From assembly GCA_030512335.1 (NCBI GenBank), contig JAULSU010000001.1:930001-994000 (forward strand): a stretch of DNA of 64,000 nucleotides, read 5' to 3'. The stretch comes from Immersiella caudata. Lineage: Eukaryota; Ascomycota; Sordariomycetes; Sordariales; Lasiosphaeriaceae. Shown here piece after piece: positions 20,565 to 31,218 of the stretch. A program made the translations under genes and the position numbers. The notes below the pieces were generated by a model. The model was not told the DNA's origin, ran no database searches, and saw only the letters and a program-made list of their open reading frames with translations. Each line of letters begins with the position of its first letter. Within the stretch, counting starts at the first letter, position 1.

Positions 20565-20993
20565 ATGGAACCCCCCCCCCCCCCCCCTGTCCCGCCCGGC
20601 ACCGCAGAACAAAACAACCCTACCCCCCGCTCCCTATCAAATCCCTCTGTTCCACCTCCGCCACCTGCACCAACATAATCCCCGAGCCCTACGACCCCGT
20701 CGAGATGCTCCAGGTCGCCTGCCCCCGATGCGACCAAAAAGTTCATGAATAACATCAACACCCACTTCAAGACCGAGTGGAAACAAGTCAAGTTCCGCCT
20801 CCCGATTGAGTGCCTGGAGGAGCGGCCGCACAAGATGCGGGAGTATGACGATGCGGAAAAGGAAGCGAAGAGGGGGTGGAAGAAGATGGTTAAGACCTGG
20901 GCGGACCCGCCAAGGGAGTTTTGGGACGCGCGCGGGGGGGAGGGGGGGTTGACGTACGACGACCTTAGGAAGATAGGGGAGGAGATTATTTAG
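20565..20993 (+). pseudogene. Small CPxC protein relic interrupted by homopolymer frameshifts
   Basis: From ATG 20565 a 17-C run (20571-20587) leads into proline codons. The frame after the run that looks coding (IIPEPYDPVEMLQVACPRCD) is not the frame of that ATG, so a change in C number would be needed. At 20737-20741 a five-A run again shifts the frame; with four As the protein would continue into FMNNINTHFKTEWKQVKF and end EEII at 20993. The same CPxC plus (F/W)K(T/E)EWK arrangement is seen at 18490-18600. It may be a decayed copy or be affected by homopolymer sequencing errors. Confidence 0.4.
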
Positions 20994-21600
20994 TGTTATG
21001 GGGGAAGGAAGTTGAAGAGGATTTATCCTCGGGCTTGAGGGGACGGGGAATGGGGGTGGGTGTGTTGGGGGTTGTTGAGAGCTCAGGGGAAGTTGATAAT
21101 GGGGAGGGTACACATAGATTGTCTTGATTGTTGTATAGCGTTGGTTTTTCGGATACCCCGCGCGGGCGTTGAGCTGTTTCATTCTAGTGCGATAGGAAAT
21201 GTCAGTGTGCGTTGTGTTTTTACCCCTTTTCGTTAGGCTGGCGGGCGGGTTGCTGAGGGTTTGTTAGCACAGTATCATCGCTGGGGCGATTGCTCACTTC
21301 GGTGCCTTCCAGTGCCCGAGCTCAAGATCACACCCTCACCAGACGAAACCCTCAAGAATTTTGTACCAAAATGCCGATGCCTTTTATCTCCGGCTGCTGT
21401 CAGCTGTACTACTGGCCGGCTATTCTAAAGTCCCTCAAAAGTGGGATCATCTGCCCCTTCATTGAGCAAATTTTGAAGCAAACTCATACTCCACCGTGCA
21501 ATCGCGCTATCCAGATGCGTACCAAATCTACCTGCTCGCCCTTTCATGCTATTCTTACAATCAAACAAGCCCCCGTTAGCCCCCTTCGACCAATACTCCG
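20994..21600. other. Gene-free interval
   Basis: No supported gene; it probably contains the 3' UTR of the eqolisin gene. Confidence 0.5.
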
Positions 21601-22658
21601 CTACAACGACCAAGAGACCGCATTCTCGTTGTCATACTCCGCAGAAGCACAAAGACCTGGTATCTGCAGCTGCGTGGAACCCAGTATCCCGAGGTTGCTG
21701 GCTGGTCCGCCCTTCACTCGCGTTGCATACGCCTTCTGAAACCAGACATCGCTGAACTTGGGAAGGCCAGCGAGACTGGACCCGTATGTCGGGCGTTCAA
21801 TGACCCAGTCGGCATCGACGCGCCCGAGGGCGGCACCGTTGGAGATTGTGATGGTGTAGGCGTAACCTTTGCTGATGTTGGCGAGCGTGCTGTGATACAG
21901 ACTCAAGTTAGTGGTAGTTCATATGGGCAATGTAGGTGAGTTGACTTACACCTTGCCGGCTCTGTTAGAGGTCGTGTTGATTGTGACTTCGAACCAGTCG
22001 CCGGGAGCAACTGGGAGAGAGCTGATGGTGTAAGCACCGCTTGGGAGCCACTGCCACCAAGCTTCGTTTCTGCAGTCGCATGAGTGTCAGTGTAGTCCGA
22101 GTGGCGGGTATGGCTCTCGGGAATATGCGCATACCTCACCGTAGCCGATGAATTGTCAAATTTGCAGACTGTGCCCGACTGCAGCAGAGCACCTCCCCAA
22201 CTGTCGCCATCGATACCCGCCCACTGCGCTACCGCCTGAGGATACGTCTGGCCCGCTCGCTTGGTGCACGTTGGGTGCTGAAAGTAGGCGTGGATGAGCT
22301 TGATCTGGTTTGTTGACATCCCGCGTCTGACAGAACCGCACCAGTTGCCGCTGCTAGCGGCCGGATTGGGTGTCGCTCGGCGGGGTCGCTTGACTGACCC
22401 AGCGTCGTTGTCGGACTGGCTGTTCTTCTTCTTTTCGAGCCCGAGTTTTTTGCCCGGGTTGGCGTCCTTTCCGCGAGCCATCTTGTTGAGCCTGATCTCA
22501 TTTTTGGGTATTTTCTTCCCTCTGAATGTGGCCTCGACGGTGAAGGTGAACTCTTCCGTGCCTGTGCCATTGTTTATCTTTGCCGCCTCGGAATTCCCTT
22601 GCGCCAATGCCTGGGTCGCCAGGAAGGCAGACAGCAAAAATGTTGTGAATAATTTCAT
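21601..22658 (-). CDS. Secreted glutamic peptidase (eqolisin, family G1/A4)
   Basis: Three exons read on the minus strand: 22658-22135, 22069-21950 and 21889-21601. Introns are 65 nt (GTATGC donor) and 60 nt (GTAAGT donor). The product is 310 aa: signal peptide MKLFTTFLLSAFLATQALAQ, a basic propeptide of about 75 residues with a dibasic KRPRR site (90-94) that fits kexin processing, then the mature protease. Family landmarks are NWCGSV, AVAQWAGIDGDSWGGALLQS (catalytic Gln about 145), NEAWWQWLPSGAYTI formed across the first splice, and ADWVIERP (catalytic Glu about 246). These acid peptidases act outside the cell at low pH. All key residues are present, so the enzyme should be active. Confidence 0.92.
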
Positions 22659-23965
22659 GGTAGCGACTGTGATGCTGTCGAAAGGGACTCGGTCGGGAAA
22701 TGCTGCGTTGCGTTACATGGAGGGAGCGTCTCCTTTTTCTATTTTCGGCCTGGTACCTACAGGTTTGCCCCTGGGCCCCGAGGGCTTGGTTAGTCCCTGG
22801 GGAACGTGGTCGTGATCGGCCACTCGCCGCGCTGTGGGTTACATTCGCCCAAATTTGATGCAACGACGGTTCGGCCAGGGGGGAAAGACAGGCCCTGTGT
22901 GGATGAAGAACTGCAAACCGAGCACTTTTTGACCAAGCCCGATCGGGGGGCATGGGCGCCATGGATTATGCGTGCCAATTTTTCGCCAATTTTGAGCAGG
23001 CATTGGCGATGAGCAAATGAGGTGCTGCGGTTTGCGGGCTGAGCGCTGGTTGGAGAGGCGGAATCGTGTGGGGGGGAAATTGGTGGCTCAGCCGCAATTG
23101 CGACGTGGTATTTTCACCCTCTCCCATTCTGTCAAACTCCTTGGCTGGGAGGCCCGAGCGGGTGGATTCGTTGATCAGGAATAATCACTCCGTTAACGCA
23201 GCGCAAAGCCAGCGAGAGCGACACTCTTTGCACAACTGGAATGACGTCGGATCGATCGAGCTGACGGCCAAGCAGTCAAGTGATCCACTTTCGCTTGGTG
23301 GACCTAGGATCATTTTCTCGTTGTGGCGTGTCCATCCCTCGCGCAGTTGAAGTTTTGGGAATAGCCTAGAACCCTAACCCTTGAGTACCTTAGTCGGCAC
23401 TAGCCCGTTGGTCGTCGCGGTTCGTCTCCTATCGTCTTTTCACACTCCCAGCAAAAGGCGGGAATTTGGCGTCATCAGATTCCAGGATGATGTGGATCGG
23501 GGGCGGTGAACTCAGACTTCACACCCAAACGATGGCTCTCTTGCTTAGGCGTAGAGAGCTGTGGGGAATTTCGTCCCAAAGACAGCCACTTCGATCATGA
23601 ACGGGGAAACGGGCAACTGACATGTTCTCCCCCGCTTTGCGTTTGGGTTTTCAATTGGGACGTGTCGAGCGGGCAGGCGCGCGACGAGCAGCCTTCCATC
23701 CGAAAACCAGCGTTCAGCGCAACAGCAAAGATACAACAAGACACATTCCCTCACCTTTCAACTTCCCCGCTTTCACACAAACAAACTGAACCCATCTCGC
23801 GGCCAACGCAACACTACATCTCGCACAACTGCGCGCGCTTCCACGGACGAAAACTCAATTCCAACCTCAACTTGCACCTCTCATCACCTTCAACAAACCA
23901 ATCGCCCACCACGCCGCCCACCACGCCGCCCACAGAGGAACCATCCAAACCGCCTCGACCGCCTC
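22659..23965. other. Gene-free interval
   Basis: No supported gene. It contains the eqolisin promoter (minus strand) on its left, and CA-rich leader-like sequence of the broken hydrolase gene on its right (23740-23965). Confidence 0.5.
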
Positions 23966-25686
23966 ATGTCACACTACGCCAAACTCCCCCCCCCCCCCCG
24001 TGAGCGCTGCACCTACACCCACGTCCCCATCCAAATCCCCATCCCCTCCACCTCTAACCAAATCACACTCGCCGCCAACCTCTACCTCCCCACCTTCCCC
24101 AACTCTGAGAAAACCTCCCTCGGCACAATCCCCCTCCTAGTTCCCCACGGCCGCGGCATCGAAGCCACCCTATCCCACTCGACCGTCTTCGCCGCACGCG
24201 GGTACACCGTCCTCTTCGTCAGCTGCGGCGGTACCTTTGGCTCAACCGGAACTTGGGACCCCTTCCGTACCGAATCCTCCGACGGAAAAGCAATCGTGGA
24301 ATGGATGAGGGAGCAGGAGTGGTGTATCGGCTCCTTTGCTATGCACGGGATGCGTTGTCTTGCGTATTCTGCGTTTGCGATGATGGGGAGCGACGGGATG
24401 GAGGATATTGAAGCTGCGGTGCTGAGTGTGCCGTTATTTGATGTGGGGGAGTTTGTGTGGGGAACGGGGGCGATGAATATGGGATTTTTGGTTTGGGCGG
24501 AGATGGCGAGGGGGATGGAGGGGCGATGGGGAGGGGTGATGGGGAGGGGTGATGGGGAGGGGTGATGGGGAAGACTTGGAATTTTGTGAAGGCGTAGGGG
24601 AGGTTGAAGGGGGAGTTTGGGGCGGTGAACTTGAGGGGGGCGGTGGAAGGGCATTTTGGGAGTTCGGGGGAAGGGGGGGTGGTTTGAGGAGGTTGTAGAG
24701 AGGGGGGGATTTGAGCGATGGGTATTGGGAATGGATGAGACAGATGGGAGGCTTTGTAGAAAGAGAAGATTCTAGTGTTGCTAGTTGGGGGGTGGCATGA
24801 TATCTTTTTGGAGCAGACGGTGGAGGCGTATCAGAAGTTGAGGGAGAGGAAGACGGGCGTGGCGATGATTGTTGGGCCGTGGTTGCATATGGGGGTGAGC
24901 GGGATCACATCGGAGACGTTTGCGTGGCTGGAGACGCATCTCGGGAAGCAACCGAAGACTTCGATGTCATGATCGAACGGCTCAGCAGAAGCAGTGGGAT
25001 GACGGCGGCGCCCGGATTTTCGTCGGTGGTGTCAACGAGTGCAGGATGATGTGAGAGTGGCCGCCGATGACGAACCCAGTTGAGGTGTTCCTCCAAAGCG
25101 AGAACAAACTCTGCTTCTGGCATCTCTCTCCTACCAAGCCTCTCGACACGGCAACATCGTTCACCTTCGACCCAGAGAGTCCGACCCCGTCCACTAGCGG
25201 TCCCATCCATCCTCGGACCTTCAGAACCCGGAAGCACCATCGACGGTGCCCTAGCCCTGCGCTCCGACGTCATCACATTCACTACTGAGCCGTTCGATCA
25301 TGACATCGAAGTCCTCGGAGCACCGACAGTTGACTTCACTCATTCAAGCGACAACCCCTACGTTGACCTCTTCGTTCACCTCAGCGAGGTCGGCGTCGAC
25401 GGCCACTCGCGCAACATCACAGGGGTATTTAAGGCTTGGTCAGGACCGTTGGGAGGATACGGTGCAGTTCAAGCTTCGGGGGTGTGCTCACGTTTTTATG
25501 AAGGGGACTTGCATGCGAGTCTACGTTGCGGGCGGATGCGCAAGGATCTACCATCGGAACCCGGGGAGTAGCCGTGACGACGCGGTGACGGCCACCGAGT
25601 CGAGGCCCTCGAGATGTACGATTCACCATCATGGGTCGAAGTTGTCAAAGCTGGTACTGCCTGTTGCAGCGAAGACCGCGGTTTGA
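23966..25686 (+). pseudogene. CocE/NonD-type (X-Pro dipeptidyl-peptidase S15 family) hydrolase pseudogene
   Basis: Four separated pieces follow the order of one CocE-like acyl hydrolase. Piece 1 (from ATG 23966) has GYTVLFVSCGGTFGSTGTWD and then WMREQEWCIGSFAMHGMRCL. Piece 2 (about 24775-24972) has LLVGGWHDIFLEQTVEAYQK and IVGPWLHMG. Piece 3 (about 25240-25420) has ITFTTEPFDHDIEVLGAPTV and VDGHSRNITGVF. Piece 4 (about 25455-25680) has KLRGCAHVFMKG and YVAGGCARIYHRNPG. The serine nucleophile expected after GSFA-x-x-G (usually G-x-S-Y-L-G) is replaced by the Met-Arg-Cys context, and stops and frame changes separate the pieces. It is therefore a decayed esterase or peptidase. A 14-C run lies at 23986-23999 and a 13-bp tandem repeat at 24528. 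Confidence 0.82.
24528..24566 (+). repeat. 13-bp tandem repeat within the hydrolase pseudogene
   Basis: Three identical copies of GGGGAGGGGTGAT; the array falls where the reading frame of the pseudogene is lost. Confidence 0.85.
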
Positions 25687-25984
25687 GTTGAGAGGAGAAA
25701 CTGAAGCTAGGCTTGTAGACAGAGGCTGAACGAGATTGGCGGGGGAGGGTTACAAAGCGAGTAGTTGAGCGAAAAATTGGTTTCAAAATCTGATTGTAAT
25801 GATGCCAGCCCAACCTATCACCAGCTGCTACAGCAGGCTCGGATATAAGAATGAAACGACGCAGTCTTCTCCCGCGGCGTCGACAAAGTATGTACAAAGT
25901 GTGTCAAACCCCAACTCTCCATGCGGCTATGCTATTTGAAAAGAAACGATTTTCATGTCATATGATGCTTTATATCTTGTCCTC

Positions 25985-26809
25985 TTAAGCGATGAACCTC
26001 TTGGCGGCACCAGTGCCCTTCCAGACAGCCGGGCCGGGAATGACGTAGACCTGAGAAATGGTGTGGTCGTTGATGGGAATCCTGATGTTGGAATCCGTCA
26101 TCTTGGCGTAGCCAGGGATGGCAACCTTGAGGTTAGCCGGGGGCTCGGCGGTGCCGGTGCCGGTGATGGTGAGCTGGGCGCACTCGGGGTAGAACTGCGG
26201 TGCGTTGGCCTGGTGCAGGGCGATGAGCTCGTGGCGGATGAGGTAGTTGCCAGCAGCGAGCCCAGCAGGGATGGTCGAGGTCCACCCCTTGTTGCCGCCG
26301 ACGAGCTTGGCGATCTCCCAGCCCGAGGGGCGCTCGGTGTCGAGGAAGACGGTCTTGCCGTCACCCTTGAAGCCGGCCTCGTCGATCTTGAACCAGCCGG
26401 CGCCGGAGCCGTCGCACGAGGAGTGAGCGCCTGCGCACTTGTACATCCACACGAGAATGGGGCCCTGGGCGTGGGTCCATTGTCCCCAGATGGCCTCGAC
26501 CTTGTCGCCAGGGGCGGCGGTGGCAGCGAGGCTGGCCGAGGTGCCGCCGTTGCAGCGCATCTTGGCGTCGGCGGGGTTCATGATAGGGTCATATGTGGAC
26601 CACTGGCGCTGGATGACGTTCTTGGAGTTGGAAGGAGAGAAGCCTTGGTAGCTGTTTTCAGTTAGCAATTCATTCCCATTTCGGGAAACAATGAATGAAA
26701 CCTACCCCTCGTATTTCTTGCCAGCAATGACATAGCTGGTAACGGCACCGTGGGCGGCAGCCTCGGCGGCGAGGAGCGCCACAGCGGCGAATGCAGAGTT
26801 GAAAAGCAT
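25985..26809 (-). CDS. AA9 lytic polysaccharide monooxygenase
   Basis: Two exons on the minus strand, 26809-26706 and 26651-25985, with a 54-nt intron; the product is 256 aa. The signal peptide ends in AEAAA, so that His20 (HGAVTSYVI) becomes the mature N terminus, the first copper ligand of the histidine brace. The second ligand is His95 in WGQWTHAQGP. Second-sphere residues are present: HELIALHQA and PQFYPECAQL (Gln187, Tyr189 axial). AA9 enzymes oxidatively cleave cellulose or hemicellulose outside the cell. There is no CBM1, and the last 40 residues form a short conserved-looking extension. All active-site residues are intact, in contrast to the GH7 homologue at 7-8.5 kb. Confidence 0.95.
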
Positions 26810-27934
26810 TTTGAGGCTCTGGTGATTTCCTGAATCGAAGAAAGAAAAGAAGAAGTCGCAGGAGTGGCTTGGGGTCCAAGAGAGAGCGAGGGAGGGCAAC
26901 CAGGTCGGCAGAGAGCGCCCCTATTTACTTTATATCAACAGACAACCCACCCCACATTTTGGCCTGCAGCCACAACCAAGGTCATGACCAGCAACGTCTA
27001 GACCTCCCCCCAGAAGAACGTTCCCCAGCTTTCCCCAGGTTCTGCAGGCCCGGCAGCCACGGGGCGGTTGAGCGGTAGATGATCTACCGACTGGCGGCTA
27101 ATCTCGTTCGGGTCCGCTCGATGCTTGCCGTTATTGCGCCTTTTATACACATGATAGGTTTGCAGCCACGGGACTGGTGGAAGGGCGGGTGGAACACGGC
27201 AGCGTTAATATCGAGCCTCCACGCTGCATAAAGGCAGCGCGCGAAGGCAGCGAGCGAAGCTCCAGAGTAAGGCCGAACACTTCGAGGAGAGAAGGGTCAT
27301 CTAATGACGTCGCGCCTGTGGCACGCATGCCGAGAACGCGATCCAAAATGCGCGCAATCTGGTACGGCCTGTTTCCGAGCTGGGCATAGCTCCCGCTCCA
27401 AGGTGCCGAGTCGTAGTGTTGACAGTAGCTTGTCTGTGGTAGATGGCGCGCTGTCGCCTCTCGGCATTAGACGGTCCGGAAGCCGATGGCCCTCGCTCCT
27501 CCTGATCGATTCCGGAAGGTCGACCAACAGTGCAACCCGATGCGGCGCCCTAATATCGCTGCGGTGTCGTGACAACCTGGATTTTGCTCCCCTCCGCGTG
27601 GCGCGCATAAAATTGCGGTGTCGCTGCTTGAGCGGCGCAATATCGAGACGATTGACAGCGATGCCAAGCCGAGGGTTCGTGTCGACCCACCCCCATTGAC
27701 ACAGAAACAGGATCGACAGGTGATCTGCGCCGTGATCTGACCTCCCCAATGCAAACTCGCAACTTCAACAAAAGGAATGAAGGAATGAATTAGCTCGCCA
27801 TGCGCTCTCGCAGAGGTAACCTCCGCCCACCAAACCCATCAATGCACATCATCTAACATTCGCCTCCCAAGAATTTTGCCTTCCGTGAACTACCCGCTGA
27901 TATCAAGATAACCTGCCAAATGGCAACCGAGATT
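26810..27934. other. Gene-free interval
   Basis: No supported gene. Overlapping open frames on both strands at 27297-27750 are Arg-rich, without family signatures, and typical of GC-rich non-coding DNA. The LPMO promoter lies at its left end. Confidence 0.5.
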
Positions 27935-29323
27935 TTAGTTAATCCACCCCTTCGGCCCGCCCCATGCCCCCTTGACCATGTAGTTGGCATACACCCACGG
28001 GAAGAAGTCCTTTTTGAGGTGGTAGAACGCCCTCCTCGGCTCGATCTGGTCGATCCCAAACCAATCCCCAAAAGTCTCCTTCGGAACACCGCCGTAAGTG
28101 AACTCCGCCAAGAGCACCTTTCCATATTCAGTCGTCAGCGGGCACGACGTGTACCCGTCATACACCGCCTGCGGCTCCTTGCCCTCCATCACATCGACCA
28201 AGTTCCTCACTAGCACCGGAGCCTGCGCCGTAATCGCCGCCGCCGTCTTCGAAGTCGGCAAGCTCGACGCATCCCCCGCCGACCACACATTCCCAAATTT
28301 CTTATGCCTCGTCGTCCCCTGATCCACATCCACAAACCCCGCCGTATCCGCCACCTCGCTCTCCTTGATGAACCCATGCGGGCCCATCTTGGGCACCACA
28401 TGCAACAAATCAAACCTCTTCTCCACCGTCCCCTCGCCCACCTTGAACACCGCCTTGTCGCCATTCACTTCCACCAAATCATGCCCGAACAACCCCTCCA
28501 CGCCCCTCTCCTTCCTCAACTCCTCCAACTTGGCGCTATACTTTGGCACTCCAAACATCACCGGCAGCCCCGTCGCGAACGCGATCTTCACCGGCGATGC
28601 CTTCACATCCGCAGGGTTATACACACCCTGTCTCCTCCACAGATCCAACGCAAGCCACATCGCTTTTTGCGGCGCCCCAGCGCACTTGACCACCCCAGCG
28701 GGCTGAGTGAAGATCGCCTGGCCCTTCTGGAACCGTTCCAGAGTGGAAAACACCTTCCCACAAGTCTCGTACCCGTAAATCGTCGAGACAGAAGATTCCC
28801 GATCGGCAAGTGCCTCCGGGAGACCTTTGATAGCACCGTAGTTGATGCTGATCCCGGGGGCTACGACGAGATGCTCGTAGCCGACGGTGGAGCCGTTGGA
28901 GAGGGTGACGGAGTTGTTGGAGGGTGAGAGGGAGGACACGGAGGCGGGATAGAGCTTGAGTTTGGGGTCGAGGAGGGAGGGGAGGTGATGGCACAGGTCT
29001 TCGCGGCGTTTGAGGCCGCCGCCGACGAGGGTCCAACCGGGCTGGTAGTGGTGGTGTTCCGAGGGGTCGATGATGGCCAGGTCGTCTTGGGTGAATTTTC
29101 CGGTGAGGAGAAGTTGGTGGGCGATGGTCATACCGGCGGTGCCGCCGCCGATGAGGACGACTTTGTGGGAGTGCGAAGGGGTAGCGACTGGGGGTGTGGT
29201 TGTCGTCGTAGCTGTGGCGGTTGCGAAGGTCCGGAGGAGGGAGGTGCGGGTTCGGGATGAGGAGGCGGAGCGAGAGGCGGAGCGAAGGGCGGCAAGTGCC
29301 GACGGCGGAAGACAGCGGGCCAT
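27935..29323 (-). CDS. Sulfide:quinone oxidoreductase, mitochondrial
   Basis: Single exon of 462 aa. An Arg/Ser/Ala-rich N terminus of about 50 residues fits a mitochondrial presequence. The FAD dinucleotide-binding motif VVLIGGGTAGMTIAHQLL follows at about 55-72. The redox cysteines expected for eukaryotic SQRs are seen: Cys214 in VVKCAGAPQKAM and Cys394 in YDGYTSCPLTTEYGKV. Also present are HHYQPGWTLVGGG and GNVWSAGDASSLPTSKTAAA. The enzyme oxidises H2S, passes electrons to ubiquinone and forms a persulfide on an acceptor such as glutathione. It is head-to-head with a persulfide dioxygenase-like gene, the next step of the pathway. Confidence 0.93.
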   Translation of the reverse strand: MARCLPPSALAALRSASRSASSSRTRTSLLRTFATATATTTTTPPVATPSHSHKVVLIGGGTAGMTIAHQLLLTGKFTQDDLAIIDPSEHHHYQPGWTLVGGGLKRREDLCHHLPSLLDPKLKLYPASVSSLSPSNNSVTLSNGSTVGYEHLVVAPGISINYGAIKGLPEALADRESSVSTIYGYETCGKVFSTLERFQKGQAIFTQPAGVVKCAGAPQKAMWLALDLWRRQGVYNPADVKASPVKIAFATGLPVMFGVPKYSAKLEELRKERGVEGLFGHDLVEVNGDKAVFKVGEGTVEKRFDLLHVVPKMGPHGFIKESEVADTAGFVDVDQGTTRHKKFGNVWSAGDASSLPTSKTAAAITAQAPVLVRNLVDVMEGKEPQAVYDGYTSCPLTTEYGKVLLAEFTYGGVPKETFGDWFGIDQIEPRRAFYHLKKDFFPWVYANYMVKGAWGGPKGWIN

Positions 29324-30015
29324 GGTGAGAAGTGGTTGGTGGGTGGTGAGTTGTGCTGATTGAGGTTGTCAAAGAGGGGATGTGAAGCGCCGGGGTTGGA
29401 CGTGGAGCCAAGCGGCTGAAATTTAAGGTGAATTGTGCAAACAAAGGAAGAAACGGGCGAGGCGAAGCTAAACCGCAGTTAGTGGTCAAAGCGACGAGGC
29501 AAGGCGTCGTCCTTTTGTTGCCCTTTGAGTGGCGTTTTTCAAGGTGAGGTCGGCGATTTGCAACAAAATCTCGCAATTGGACGATGGTGGCCAGATGTCT
29601 GAGCAAGTCCGAGCCCGATCCACTGGTAAGCCCGGAACAAGCCGGACCCACTGATGGGCCATGCGTGCCAAATTTTCTGTTCGCCGTTTCGAAATGCGGG
29701 GGTCCATCCTTGGCATTGGCTCGCGAACTCTCATTCTCATCGCCGACTTTGTGTTTGCATGACCGGTCTCCGGAAAGGAAGGTCGCCGACTCCTTGTGGG
29801 GCTTGGAGACACCGGGAAGCTTCGGGGCGAGCATGGACGTCTAACCATCGGGAAACGCGGATGTCGGGTGCCGAAAAGCCGAGTGGCCTGACATCTGGTC
29901 ATGCTTTGCTATTTTTGATCTCAAACGCATCTCATTATTTTCCTCTCGCTCTCTTATCTTTCGCGTTACCCTGCACACACATCCAAATCCTGGTCAAGCG
30001 GCACCGGTAGAAATC
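29324..30015. promoter_or_regulatory. Bidirectional promoter region of SQR and ETHE1-like genes
   Basis: These 692 bp separate two divergent start codons of consecutive sulfide-oxidation steps. No regulatory motif could be assigned with confidence. Open frames crossing it (such as 29584-29844) are not supported. Confidence 0.5.
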
Positions 30016-31218
30016 ATGGCAAGTACCACACCCAAGCTGGTCTCTCAATTGACCGGCGCTACGGCTCGACGCCTCGCGGAGCTGGCGCCGGCATTAGGTC
30101 CCGATGTGGGACGCTGCTTCGGAAGTCGCTGCAGGGTACGCGTTCAAGAGTTGCAGGGTACGCACTCGCACCCAGCCACGAACACTTGCCCGCGGAGAAC
30201 AATCCACCAATGCTCTCGCCAACAGCCAAGGGGGATGCAAACATCTCGCGAGGCAGTCGGACTTGACATTTTCCAGCAGCATCTTTCTCCTCTGGCAGTG
30301 AGAAGCTACACAACCCCCTCCACGCCCACAACAGAGCCAGACATCACCCCCGTCTTTGAACCCGTCACCGGAACCTGGCAATACCTCATTGCCGACCCCA
30401 CCACTCTCAATGCCGCTATCATCGACCCTGTCCTGGATTACCACCCTCCAACCCGCTCCATCACCACCGCCACCGCCGACTCCCTCCTCGCCCTGATCCA
30501 CTCCAAATCCTACGCCATCACCTGGATCCTCGAAACCCACGCTCACGCAGACCACCTCACCGCAGCCTCCTACCTCCGCAAGCGCCTCTCCGAAACCCAA
30601 TCCTCCCCTCCCATCATCGGCATCGGCTCCCGCATTCCGCAGATCCAATCTCTCTTCGGGCGCCGCTACTGCCTCCCCGAATCCGAGTACACCCCCTTCG
30701 TCTTCGACCACCTCCTCTCCGACGACGAAGTCTTTTTCATCAGCCCCAACCTTTCCGCCAAAGCCATCCACCTCCCCGGCCACACGCCCGACCACATGGG
30801 CTACCAAATCGGGGATAACGTCTTTTGCGGGGACTCCCTCTTCCACGCGGACATCGGCACCGCGCGGTGTGATTTCCCCGGGGGTGATGCCTCCCAACTG
30901 TATGCCTCTGCGAAGAAGTTGTTATCTCTTCCGGAGAACGTCAGGGTCTGGACGGGGCACGATTACCCTGATGGAACGCGAGAGCCGCGGCCGTATATGA
31001 CTGTGGGAGGGCACAAGAGGTTGAATCGGCATGTGAGGGATGGGATTGGGGAGGGGGAGTTTGTGAGGATGAGAGGGGAGCGGGATGCGGGGTTGGCGGC
31101 GCCGAGGTTGTTGCATCAGTCGTTGCAGATGAATGTGAGGGGAGGGAAGTTGCCGCGGAGGACGGAGCATGGGGACCGGTTGTGGCATTTGCCGGTCAAG
31201 GTGGAGGGGGAGTGGTGA
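30016..31218 (+). CDS. ETHE1-like persulfide dioxygenase (metallo-beta-lactamase fold)
   Basis: Single exon of 400 aa from ATG 30016. The first ~100 residues are Arg-rich and variable, consistent with a mitochondrial presequence, and end in RSYTTPSTP. The metal-binding motif THAHADH occurs at 174-180 within WILETHAHADHLTAASYLRK. Further ligands are in HLPGHTPDHMGY and NVFCGDSLFHADIGTARCDF, and WTGHDYPDGTREPRPYMTVG gives the C-terminal ligand and the ETHE1-type end. The enzyme oxidises glutathione persulfide to sulfite, using one non-haem iron. Divergent pairing with SQR supports this over glyoxalase II. The short direct repeat GGGTACGC near 30136/30160 suggests small indels in the leader. Confidence 0.92.
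   Translation: MASTTPKLVSQLTGATARRLAELAPALGPDVGRCFGSRCRVRVQELQGTHSHPATNTCPRRTIHQCSRQQPRGMQTSREAVGLDIFQQHLSPLAVRSYTTPSTPTTEPDITPVFEPVTGTWQYLIADPTTLNAAIIDPVLDYHPPTRSITTATADSLLALIHSKSYAITWILETHAHADHLTAASYLRKRLSETQSSPPIIGIGSRIPQIQSLFGRRYCLPESEYTPFVFDHLLSDDEVFFISPNLSAKAIHLPGHTPDHMGYQIGDNVFCGDSLFHADIGTARCDFPGGDASQLYASAKKLLSLPENVRVWTGHDYPDGTREPRPYMTVGGHKRLNRHVRDGIGEGEFVRMRGERDAGLAAPRLLHQSLQMNVRGGKLPRRTEHGDRLWHLPVKVEGEW

Noticed and set aside
27297..27750. Overlapping 131- and 150-codon frames on both strands
   Set aside because: Arg/Ser-rich on both strands, with no start context, domain or intron signals; likely chance open frames.
28617..29834. 405-codon minus-strand frame
   Set aside because: It is a shadow of the sulfide:quinone oxidoreductase gene; it is Pro/His/Arg-rich, while the SQR frame has all the FAD and Cys motifs.
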